From assembly GCA_963920575.1 (NCBI GenBank), contig OY986973.1, forward strand, positions 8,838,607-8,902,606: a DNA stretch of 64,000 nucleotides. The letters are read 5' to 3'. Below the pieces are notes generated by a model. The model had not been told where the DNA came from and made no database searches. It saw only the letters and a program-made list of their open reading frames with translations. Source of the DNA: Narthecium ossifragum (taxonomy: Eukaryota > Streptophyta > Magnoliopsida > Dioscoreales > Nartheciaceae). Made by a program: the position numbers and the translations under genes. Below, piece by piece: positions 1-8,437 of the stretch (positions are counted from its first letter, which is position 1; the number at the start of each line of letters is the position of its first letter).

Positions 1-905
1 CTTATGGATTGGCTGCGGATTCTATGGATGAGTATGTGAGAATTGGAGAAAGTACCGCTACCAGAAGTATAAAAAAATTCGTGAAAGCGGTAGTTTCCAT
101 CTTTGGTGACGAGTATTTAAGGTCACCAAACAATGATGACCTTGCTAGGTTGCTTGCACTTGGCGAACGTCGCGGTTTTCCCGGAATGCTGGGGAGTATC
201 GATTGCATGCACTGGAAATGGAAGAACTGTCCGAGTGCTTGGAAAGGTATGTTTTTTGGTCATGTTCATGAACCAACCATCATTTTAGAAGCTGTTGCAT
301 CACAGGATCTGTGGATTTGACATGCATTTTTTGGGCTACCTGGTTCTCACAACGATATCAATGTGCTAGAACGATCTTCTGTTTTCTCTGAACTTACTCA
401 AGGACGAGCTCCTGCAGTGAACTATTCGGTTAATGGACATAATTACACAATGGGGTATTATTTGGCCGATGGTATTTATCCTCAGTGGGCTACCTTCGTG
501 AAAACAATCCCTCTACCACAAAATAACAAAGCCAAGCATTTTGCAATGTGTCAAGAGTTGGCAATAAAGGATGTTGAGCGTGCATTTGGAGTGCTCCAAG
601 CTCGGTTCGCAATCGTACGTGGTCTTGCACGGTTTTTTGAGCGAGAGACACTTAAAGATATTATGATGGCATGTGTTATCATGCACAATATGATCGTAGA
701 AGATGAACGACACATGTACCTTCATCCAGATATTAACGGCTATGAAGAAATCAGTGAGAGTCTACCTATAACAATTTCGCATGATCGTACATCGGAGCTT
801 AGGGATTTCATTCAACGACACCATGAAATTAGAAATAGAGAGGTGCATTCTCAACTTCAAAGCGATCTCGTTGAGCACTTGTGGAACTTATACAGTCAGG
901 CGTAA
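1..905 (+). pseudogene. PIF/Harbinger transposase with one in-frame stop
   Basis: This encodes a DDE nuclease of the plant HARBI1-like (DDE_Tnp_4) family, which cuts and joins the transposon ends. The frame is open from the window edge. The catalytic triad can be followed: Asp in SIDCMHW (codon at 201), Asp in SHNDINVL (codon at 354) and Glu in DVERAFG (codon at 576). The frame is broken once, at 318-320, where TGA stands in the position normally held by Trp in the conserved DLWIWHAFFG block. The same frame then runs to the stop at 903-905. The N-terminal part lies outside the window. The single nonsense change suggests recent inactivation. Confidence 0.88.
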
Positions 906-1238
906 TTTTAGTTTTGAGTTATGTATGTTTGTGCTATGTTTAATTTGAAGTTTGTCTTTATTATCATATTTCAATTAAGAATGTCATTGCCAGTTTGTAT
1001 CGAGTCAATGTTGCAAGAAAAAAAAATGTGCCTTTCTGGAAGATCATTATGGAGCTACACATGCTAGACACAAACTACAACCACAAATAATGGATGCATT
1101 CATTTTTTCAACTGATGGTGCTGAAGACCATTTCCTATTGTCATCCACAAATAGAACAGTGTTCATGCTAAGATACAAAACCATACTTGCATTCAAAGAT
1201 GCAAATCATTAAGTTTAATACATTTTGCGGAACAAAAA
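906..1238. other. Spacer between the two convergent Harbinger genes
   Basis: These 333 bases hold no reading frame that I recognise. They presumably carry the 3' untranslated ends of both genes. No further motif was seen. Confidence 0.5.
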
Positions 1239-2379
1239 TTACATAATCACATCATCTTTGCCAAGATTTTCTGCTTGAAGTTGTGCAATATATTTCCTTT
1301 GCACATCAGTTAAAGTGCTTAAGTCTGTCATCATGATTTGCATCTCTTTCTCCCTTCGTTGCATTTCAATCTTATCTCGTTGTATATCAATTTTGACCTT
1401 TGCAGCCTGAGCCTTTTCTACCTCCGCATGAGCCTTCTCTCTCTCTCCGCCAAAGCCTTCTGTCGTTCAATATCAATCTTTTCATTCTCAATGGTCAGGT
1501 GCTCTAGCCATTGTCTTTCAGCTTGTGCCATTCTCTCTGCACGTTCTAGCTTCTTATCTTCTACCCACTTAATAAATACCCTATCAAATTCCGATGAATC
1601 CTGGCTTTTACCTTCTCCCTTTTTTTGTCTCTCCTTCACGGCCTTTCGACCCAATGGCCTTTCCAAGTCAACAGATGCTGATGCGGATGTGTTATCTTCA
1701 TCTAAATTTATCGCATCTGCTGCAGAAAAAGAGCATGACCCGGATTGCTTTCTTTTAGAAGAGGTTTGGCCAACTTGAGCAATCCATTTTGGTTGGTGCC
1801 TTAGTTTGTTCCAACAATGCTCAAACTGAAAATGACTACCTTGAATACTGAGATACATCTTTTTAGCCTCTTCAATCTACAAAAGGGCATCAAATATAAC
1901 ATATCATCATATAAAAAAAAGAAAAGAAATATTGAATTAACTTAATATAAATGAATGTTAGTTACCTTATCTTGTTCATTACAACCCGATGGCCTCGACG
2001 CCTCAATTTGTGCCAAAAAACCCATGAACTTATTCACCGCAAGTTGAATACTTGACCAGCGATTGCTTAGAGACTTTTCAGAGCGGTTTGAGTACTTTGA
2101 TGTTGTGTACTCATCATAAGAACACTTAACTCTTTTCCAAAATGTTGTTCCCTTTTTATCGGTCCCATGAATAGCATCCAAACTCGTATTTAACCATGCC
2201 GATACAAGTATAGTATCTTCCTCTATGGAGAAATTCCCACCCCGAATCACTCTCTTGCCTTTGCTTGTTTCATCCACTTGGATCGGAGAGTTCATTCCAA
2301 ACTGTGATTCTTGTCGGTTAGGTTGAATTCCATCTTCACATAGAGCATTGTAGAAATCTTCACTTCTTTGTGAGTCCAT
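1239..2379 (-). pseudogene. Harbinger Myb/SANT-like accessory protein, frameshifted
   Basis: This is the second protein of plant PIF/Harbinger elements, a Myb/SANT-like DNA-binding protein that works with the transposase and is often annotated as NAM-associated or GST-T3-like. Exon 1 (2379-1966) has the SANT-like block with FSIEEDTILVSAWLN and WKRVKCSYDEY. A GT...AG intron spans 1965-1877. Exon 2 starts IEEAKKMYLSIQ and includes FQFEHCWNKLRHQPKW. The frame stops at 1418-1420 because a GA run near 1440 is two bases too long. In the other frame a charged coiled-coil tail typical of the family continues to a stop at 1239-1241. It converges on the transposase, about 330 bp away. Confidence 0.85.
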
Positions 2380-2862
2380 AAGCTATCAACAATAGAAACT
2401 ATTTCAAATACAAACTATGCACTCAAGAATCACATACAATTCTGCTACAATTTAGGTTAGCAAGATAGATTATCCAAAAATTATCCTCATTGAACCTCTT
2501 CTTCAGACATACAACAAAACCAATGCCAACGATATATCTATCAAAATTGTGCTACAATTTAGGCTCACAAGTTCACAAATTGATGATAATGAAATTGATG
2601 CAGTTGAATTAGACACAAAGCATTCAGAAACTGAGATCAAACTGCCATGCAACAACCCTTGGAAGAACAAGAACACACTGAGATCAAACAGCCATGCAAG
2701 AGCACCTCGAGCAATCCAATCAAGCACAGACACTCCGAGCATCCACGGCGAGAGCAGGGGAAAATATAAGTAGAAAATTCTAGGACGAAATAGAGCATCC
2801 CTACCTCTCTTCTCTTCTCCAGCCGCCGCCGTCGTCGCCGTCTCTGTCGCCAAGCTCGGAAG

Positions 2863-3283
2863 GGATGAACCCAGCCGCCGCCGTCGTCCTCAAGCTCTTA
2901 GTCGATCGCTATCCCCTCGCGGTTGCCGCTCTCTCTGTCTGGTCCAGAGATGCTCTGCTCTGCTCACCCCATCTCATCTCACCACCGTGGCCTCCTCCTC
3001 TCCTCTGTCTTCCTCCACAAGACCCTCATCCGCAGTCGTCGTCGCCGTCGCCAAGCTCCCCGCGGATGAACCCAGCCATCGCCGTCGTCCTCAAGCTCGC
3101 AGTCGCCGTCCCAAGCTCCCCGCTTCGAATGAACCCAGCCGCCGCCGTCGTCCTCAAGCTCGTAGTCGATCGCGATCCTGTCACCGTTGCCCCTCTCTCT
3201 CTCTGGTCCAGAGATGCTCTGCTCATCTCACCACCGTCGACCTCCTCCTCTCCTCCTCCTTCCTCCACAAGACCCTCATCCGC
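2863..3283 (+). repeat. Degenerate tandem duplication in GC-rich Harbinger segment
   Basis: A block beginning ATGAACCCAGCC is present three times, at about 2864, 3066 and 3129. The first and third copies continue in parallel through TGGTCCAGAGATGCTCTGCTC (around 2940 and 3205). The phrase CTTCCTCCACAAGACCCTC also occurs twice (about 3008 and 3258). The overall unit is about 250-265 bp with a partial middle copy. It lies upstream of the minus-strand ORF1 and may be its promoter or leader, or part of the captured host sequence. Confidence 0.75.
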
Positions 3284-3418
3284 GCCCTCGCCAGCTCCAC
3301 CTCCCCGGCCTCCGGCCTCCCCCTCTACCCCCACCTCCTCTCCTCCACCCTCCTCACCGACTCCGACACCCTCCCGCCCCTCGTCAAAGCATGCTCCCTC
3401 GCCCCCGCCAAAGAAGGT
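3242..3418 (+). pseudogene. Captured PPR-like gene fragment
   Basis: One frame reads LLLSSSFLHKTLIRALASS, then a segment with LPLYPHLLSS and PPLVKACSLAP. This is the spacing and wording of the start of a plant pentatricopeptide repeat protein, where a helix with TLIRA is followed by LPLY and KAC. PPR proteins bind organellar RNA. Only about 60 residues match, there is no complete repeat series, and the fragment sits inside a Harbinger element, so it is most likely a transduplicated host fragment. The assignment is from motif memory only. Confidence 0.5.
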
Positions 3419-3717
3419 GGACGAGGAGGATGGTCGCCAGTGGTCGAGGAGGACATGCGCCGGCGATAGGATGGGGGTGAAGAGCAGATCGGGAAGAGGG
3501 TGGCTGATGCTCTCGTTCAGAGGAGAGAGGTAGAGGTAAAGGAGAGTAGATGGTGAGTTTTAATGCTTAAAATAATGAATGGGGGTGTGCTACAGTGCTC
3601 CCCCACATGTAGGAGAGTACTGTAGCTCTCCCCGGGTTTAGGGTGGGGATTGGGTATATGATGCAGGGCAAAAGTTCATTGTTTCCTCAAATTCTCACCC
3701 TAGAATAGGAAGGGAGA

Positions 3718-3747
3718 CCTTTGATGCCTATGATGCGGATGCCCTAA
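3718..3747 (-). repeat. Right terminal inverted repeat and TAA target duplication of Harbinger
   Basis: On the minus strand the terminus starts GGGCATCCGCATCATAGGCA and continues to 3718. TAA follows on the plus strand at 3745-3747. A subterminal hairpin with arms near GCTACAGTGCTC and GAGTACTGTAGC lies at about 3587-3615. Confidence 0.65.
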
Positions 3748-3750
3748 GAC

Positions 3751-4030
3751 TGGGCCAGGAATAAGTTAAAGTGCTCCGCGGGACACCTCACGGGCAAATC
3801 TCTGCCGTGGATTGCGCGCAGGTGAGCCTCGAAATCCGCGCTCTGTGGTTGCGTCCGATTAAGCTTGTATCGAATCCCCGCACGGTGGGGTCTCTCTCTC
3901 AAACATTGGACGGGGGATTGAATCGCTCTGCGGCGGCCAAGTCCAGGCCCAATGGCCCGGCCTTTTTTCATTACGAAGCCCTAGCCTTAACCCTATAAAT
4001 ACCACCATGGCGACCCCTTGGCCATCCGCC
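3751..4030 (+). promoter_or_regulatory. Promoter of the snoRNA cluster (site II, telo-box, TATA)
   Basis: Site II elements (TGGGCC) occur at 3751-3756 and in reverse at 3946-3951. A telo-box-like AACCCTA is at 3989-3995 and overlaps a TATA box, TATAAATA, at 3994-4001. A pyrimidine-rich leader follows from about 4025. Telo-box plus site II is the established combination in plant promoters for ribosomal protein, snoRNA and other ribosome-assembly genes, which fits the snoRNAs downstream. Confidence 0.65.
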
Positions 4031-4095
4031 ACTCTTCTTACATCTTCTTCGCCGCCATTGTTCTTCTTCTATTATTTTTTTCCAATCATCGTTTT

Positions 4096-4184
4096 AGGAG
4101 CGTGATGATTCGTTGATGTCGCCCCAGTCTTAGGATCCGTTCTTCGGGACGGACAATGGTGATTGACGTACCTATCTGATTCCT
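4096..4184 (+). ncRNA. C/D box snoRNA 1, predicted guide for the 25S P loop
   Basis: C box GTGATGA is at 4102-4108 and D box CTGA at 4176-4179, closed by a 5-bp terminal stem (AGGAG 4096-4100 with TTCCT 4180-4184). C' is GTGATTG at 4159-4165 and a weak D' (CTTA) is at 4129-4132. Between D' and C' a 7-bp hairpin with a TTCG loop spans 4136-4153. The bases before D' (TGTCGCCCCAGT) are complementary to the conserved 25S P-loop segment CTGGGGCGGCA. By the D'+5 rule the target is the second G of GGGG, the position equivalent to yeast Gm2619 and bacterial Gm2251. The D-box guide matches nothing I recall. Confidence 0.8.
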
Positions 4185-4244
4185 TGATGTCGTAATTTTC
4201 TTTTGTTTTTTTTTTCTTTCGATTTTTTGTTTAGAACTGAGAAA

Positions 4245-4342
4245 GGGGCGAGATGTGATGATTTCATTATCCATAGATTTTTCGCTGCAAGTTTTGATGA
4301 TGAATCTATCGTAATACATGCACTACCATCTGATCTCCCCCC
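4245..4342 (+). ncRNA. C/D box snoRNA 2, target not recognised
   Basis: C box GTGATGA is at 4255-4261 and D box CTGA at 4330-4333. A terminal stem pairs GGGGCGAGA (4245-4253) with TCTCCCCCC (4334-4342), eight of nine pairs. A C'-like TTGATGA is at 4294-4300, and ATAGATT/AATCTAT form an internal stem. The bases before the D box (TAATACATGCACTACCAT) should be the guide, but I could not match them to remembered 18S, 25S or snRNA sequence. It starts about 60 bases after snoRNA 1, the usual spacing in a plant polycistronic cluster. Confidence 0.75.
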
Positions 4343-4428
4343 TTGCTTCAAGAATTTCTCGCAAAAAAAAAAAAATTCAATTTGTGATTTCTTGGTGTTT
4401 ATTTTTCTCGATTGTTTACGGGATCATA

Positions 4429-4520
4429 TGCAATCGGTGATGTAAAATTTTGCCAATAAAGGCTGAGTTGCGGCGGTGATTAGCAACAGAAAAAATACAC
4501 CATCTTTCGACTGAGATTTG
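4429..4520 (+). ncRNA. C/D box snoRNA 3, predicted guide for 25S (U80/snR60-type site)
   Basis: C box GTGATGT is at about 4436-4442, D' CTGA in GGCTGA near 4462, C' GTGATTA near 4476, and D CTGA near 4510. The terminal stem pairs GCAATC with GATTTGC, with one bulged T. The 12 bases CACCATCTTTCG just before the D box are an exact antisense of the conserved 25S segment CGAAAGATGGTG. The D+5 rule points to the middle A of GAAAG, the site methylated in yeast as Am817 under snR60 (human U80). C box differs from consensus by one base. The D' guide is not recognised. Confidence 0.75.
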
Positions 4521-5789
4521 CTTATGGTTCTTCTGACTGTAGTGAATTAGTTTTAGATTAGGAAGCATTGTTTTGGTTAATTAGAATAAAATGCCAGGAG
4601 GTATCTGATGGCTAGTTCATAGTTGCTGGTTGTCTCGTTAGAATGGCAGAGATGAATTTGGTGGAACAGGCCATGCGACACTGGATGATCCCTCATTCAC
4701 GGGCTTCCGGTTACTTTTTTCCTGTCCACATTTAACTCCTTTTTCTAAATGCTGTTTCCCTGTGATTCAGATTGCAATCAATAGTGTGTTTTCTTATGAA
4801 AGAGTGGTAATCTATTTTAACCCAGTGTTTGGTCATAGAAATCTAAGTTAAGCTCTAAGTATATATTGGAAGGGAAAACTTGTTAATTGTGGTTAATATC
4901 GTCGTTGATCGGTTTGGGAGTATATGTTTTTATACTTCATTTGTTGCATTTATCCATTTAAAATAGGGGACATTTTGTTAAATAGAAAGGAGTTTGATGA
5001 AAAGGCTGTGTTTTTAAATTGAATAAAGAGCTATGTATAGTTATTTACAGACGAGTGGTGTACCGCTTGGATAGTTGGATGGACACAAAAGCTGTCTTTA
5101 ATATGGAAAACGTGTACGCGAAAACTCATTTTCTTTATTAAAAACATAGATCAATTGTTTTAAATATTTTCTTCTGCATTATTAGCCTTACTATTTTCCC
5201 TGGAGGAAATTTTTCTTTGCTCTGTTTTAGTTGGAATGAAAAAAGCCAAGGGGAATTGATTCTTCGCTTCAAAGTCTGGCTCTGTTTTAGTACATCAGCG
5301 TGGCTGAATCGCACCACCCCAAACATTCCGTAGAGCAGCATCTTGCCACCATTGTCCTAATATGCATTAATGTAGCGAGTTCTGTTCTGTACTAATTAAT
5401 CGGTGCATATTACTGGTTTATTAATCATTTAATTTGGATACTCGTGGTCTGGTATCTCATCTATGATTATTTATAAATGAAGTGTCCTTATCCTTCCACA
5501 ATTTCCATATCAAACTACTTTTTCTCTAAATTAAGTTGGTCTGGTGGTTTTGGGTACTTATCTATTGTGCATGGACAAGAAAATAGGGAAAGCGGAGTTG
5601 TATCTTGGATTGTAGTCCATCAAGAAGCCCGGTGCGCTAGGAGGCGGCAGCAAACTATAAGAATATCTTTTCTTTTATGTTCTAATTATTTCCTAATTTT
5701 AGCTTCTTTAGTTTTGAAGATCTTTCTCCCCATCCGGCGGCTAGCGGCTTGGTCGTTGATCTCGCCGTCGCGTCTCCTTCAACAGCCTC
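4521..5789. other. No gene seen downstream of the snoRNAs
   Basis: The stretch is AT-rich and mostly without long reading frames. It may be the rest of the snoRNA precursor transcript and unique flanking DNA. I looked for further C/D pairs with terminal stems and found none that convinced me. Confidence 0.4.
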
Positions 5790-5792
5790 TTA

Positions 5793-6021
5793 GGGGTTGT
5801 TTGGTGTGAGAATAATTTTATTCCGGTTAAGAGAGTTTATTTTTGATTTCGGGAATAACTTTGTAATGATTACTTGGAATAAGAAAAAAATAGAGTGGAG
5901 AGTGGGAATAACTTTGTAATGATTATTTGAAATAAGAAAAGATGTTTGGGGAATAAAATGTGAAATAAGTAGTGAAATTGAGGAATATTTTCTTTTGAAA
6001 TTTTCTATACCAAACGGGGCC
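5793..6021. mobile_element. Tourist-like MITE
   Basis: The left end is GGGGTTGTTTGGT and the right end is ACCAAACGGGGCC, an imperfect inverted pair sharing the GTTTGGT core. It is preceded by TTA (5790-5792) and followed by TTG (6022-6024), a near match to the 3-bp duplication of Harbinger-type MITEs. Internally, GGGAATAACTTTGTAATGATTA is repeated once. It has no coding capacity. Confidence 0.6.
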
Positions 6022-6517
6022 TTGGTGTTTTCATATTGGTGTTTTCATTAGTATATATACATTAGTGGTCTAGCACGTTCGCACGTGCACATCACTTTTA
6101 TTTACATTTGGATTTTAGTGGTATATTTTTATTGAAATGAAGTTAATAAATGTTGTATTTATGTGGTTTTTTGTTTGCACCGGATTGCTATCTAATTTTC
6201 TAATTTAATGTTTGAAAATTGTAGAATCTTTTTATTCTGATGAATTAATAAATGTTAGTTTTAGCTGCATTTATGTAGTTGTTTATTTGCACCGGAACCG
6301 CTTTTAAAGTTTGTAAAACATTTCATGTTGGAAAATACTACATATATTGTATAGATTAATTGCATTGAATTGAAATAAACACAAAAAAAAATTGCATTGA
6401 ATTGAAATAGCTCTGATCATAAAAGTTGTCATTATAAATTTACCTATCATATTTTCATTTAAAATTAACAAACATAATGTTTCATAAATAATGTGTTGGA
6501 AATATGTTTGATAATAT
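6022..6517. other. AT-rich spacer with short duplications
   Basis: No gene is visible. A segment with TTAATAAATGTT followed by TTTGCACCGGA occurs twice, near 6145 and 6247. ATTGCATTGAATTGAAAT also occurs twice, near 6358 and 6390. A GCACGT-TCGC-ACGTGC hairpin is at about 6075-6090. Confidence 0.45.
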
Positions 6518-6679
6518 ATTTTTTTGATGAGCGGAGCCTAAAAGGCTAGTAATCAGGGCAATTTACAAACACAATCCTAGAGGAGGCCAAACACCATCCT
6601 TATGTTCCTAACAAAAATCAACATCATTACGCCTATAATGTCTAGCAACAGCATCAGCTCTAGCAACAGTAACACGTGG

Positions 6680-8437
6680 TCAGCCCACCATCACAACAGA
6701 ATCGAGTAGTAACATAATCGCCCAAATCGTCTGCACAGAGCTTTCCACCTCCGATGGGCCGCTTAGTATCTCTACTGCGAAACTCGAGTCCGATTTGACG
6801 ACAAAACGACGAACACTTTTTTCAAAGGCCCATCTCAGTCCCATACCTATAGCTTGTAGTTCGACATCTAGTACGGTCATGACATTCTCAAGAGTGACAC
6901 CTCTAGTCCAATAGATCTCTCCTCTTACTTTTTGACAACAAATGGCAGCAACCGCGTAGTTCGACATCTAGTATGGTCATGACATTCTCAAGAGTGACAC
7001 CTCTAGCCCAACAGATCTCCCCTCTTGCTTTTTGACAACAAATGGCGGCAACCGCTGCATTGTTATTCCTAAGGAAAGAAACATCAACTTGTAGGATGAC
7101 ATCTTTCGTTGGGTGAGTAGGGCTGCAGGAAATAGAAGCATTGGATTAATACTCATTGGCCAATCAACGTACTCTTCGGATGATGGTCTCCAATGAATCG
7201 CCAACTTCATCAAATACCAACCGATTCTTATCCTTCCAAATTTCCCACAATTCATAGGCAATAATAGACTTGACATTACGAATCTCCTCCATTGTCGATG
7301 AAGATGTAGAAAGCATACTCCAACAGAAACCAGAGCTCCACCCATTATACTCCGGGCACAACCCCAAAAGAAGTCCATCGAAGAACATGCCTACCAATTC
7401 ACAACCAAAGAAAGCATGGTCAATAGACTCCGCTTCAAAGTGGCATCTAGGGCAATTCCTTTATGAAAACATGCAAAATCGCCAAAGGAAATCCCTTATA
7501 GGTAGCCTATCATGTCCAAGCTTCCAAAGGAAGTGCCTAATTCGAGGGCCAGCAGGCACCCTCCAAATGGCATTCCAAAAAACTTCTTGTCCTCGGAAAG
7601 AAGGGATGTTCTTGCGGCTGAGTAGGAAGAGGTACGCACTTGCCGTCGTGATTAAGCCACCATGACCAAATGCTCACCTTACTGTGTCATGCCCGGCCAG
7701 TACGTCAACAACAAGGATTGACTGTGCTAGAGGCTCACCAAAATGCTTCAAGACCTTATCCAAGTTCCATTGGCCGTCTAACCAAAAGTCCGCAATTGTA
7801 GATGACACCAAAAACTTTCCCGACGAGAACAAAGAGGGGAGCCTTATTAATGGTTCAGAGAGCAGCTATGAATCAAAAAGTATACTAAGGAGACTATCAC
7901 CCTTAGAATTGCCGATGAAGCCACCTCTAATACTATCAGTTGCACCACAAATTCTAGACCAATGAAAAGAAGCTTTATGAGAATCATATCTTGATGGTAG
8001 CAATCCTCTCCACTGGTACTTGGCAAAGGCTAGATTCTTCCAGACCGACGACTTGTCACCCAGCAACGAGGCCACCCTCTTTGCTTTAAGTGCAATCTGT
8101 CATGTGTTAAGATCCTGGATTCCAAGGCCTCCACATTCTTTCGGGAGGCAAACTGACTTCCAAGAGACACGATTAAAACCTCCCTTCTTGCCTTTCCAAA
8201 GGAAATCTCGAAACATACCTTCAATGCACTTGATTACAACAATCGCAACCGGTAGATGTGTCGTGGCCATCACATAACCTGGGATGGGTTGTAAAACTGA
8301 TCTCAATAAAATAACACGTCCAGCCTTAGATAGTTTTTTCCCCTGCCAAGAAAGAATCCTATTTGCTAGTTTCTCAAGGAGTGGAGTAAAGTCAAGGGCA
8401 CGCAGTCACTTCAAAGATAGTGGCACACCAAGGTATG
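6680..8437 (-). pseudogene. LINE C-terminal region: zf-RVT and RNase H
   Basis: From right to left there is FRDFLWKGKKGG with VCLPKECGGLGIQDLN, the region just after the polymerase; then FLWKLGHDRLPIRDFLW and CPRCHFEAESIDHAFFGC, the zf-RVT cysteine/histidine block; then an RNase H fold with VELQAIGMGLRWAFE and KSDSSFAVEILSG (family positions E and D). A 99-bp tandem duplication at 6862-6960 and 6961-7059 repeats the start of the RNase H part. Confidence 0.82.

Larger units (their letters stand above)
1..3744. mobile_element. PIF/Harbinger DNA transposon, left end outside window
   Basis: The element holds a transposase on the plus strand, a Myb/SANT-like protein on the minus strand in tail-to-tail arrangement, and a GC-rich segment towards the right end. 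The right terminus is read from a 27-bp stretch at 3718-3744 that, on the minus strand, begins GGGCATCCGC, followed by TAA at 3745-3747, as expected for the 3-bp TWA target duplication of this superfamily. The left terminus is not in the window, so the inverted repeat cannot be matched. Both genes are broken, so this copy is not autonomous. Confidence 0.8.

Noticed and set aside
2865..3533. Proline/serine-rich 222-codon frame beginning MNPAAAVVLKLL
   Set aside because: Frames on both strands are open because of GC-rich repeats. Only the short PPR-like part in another frame has meaningful wording.
4006..4104. Small frame starting ATGGCGACCCCTTGG upstream of snoRNA 1
   Set aside because: It is 32 codons, low in complexity, and its stop lies in the C box of the snoRNA. 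It is probably just leader sequence.
4429..4475. A 47-nt version of snoRNA 3 closing at GGCTGA/GTTGC
   Set aside because: It is too short for a C/D snoRNA. The longer form has a second D box with a 12-base 25S guide and a better fit.
6060..6095. Helitron end with GCACGT-TCGC-ACGTGC hairpin
   Set aside because: The hairpin is suggestive, but no CTRR end in the right place and no matching 5' TC terminus were found.
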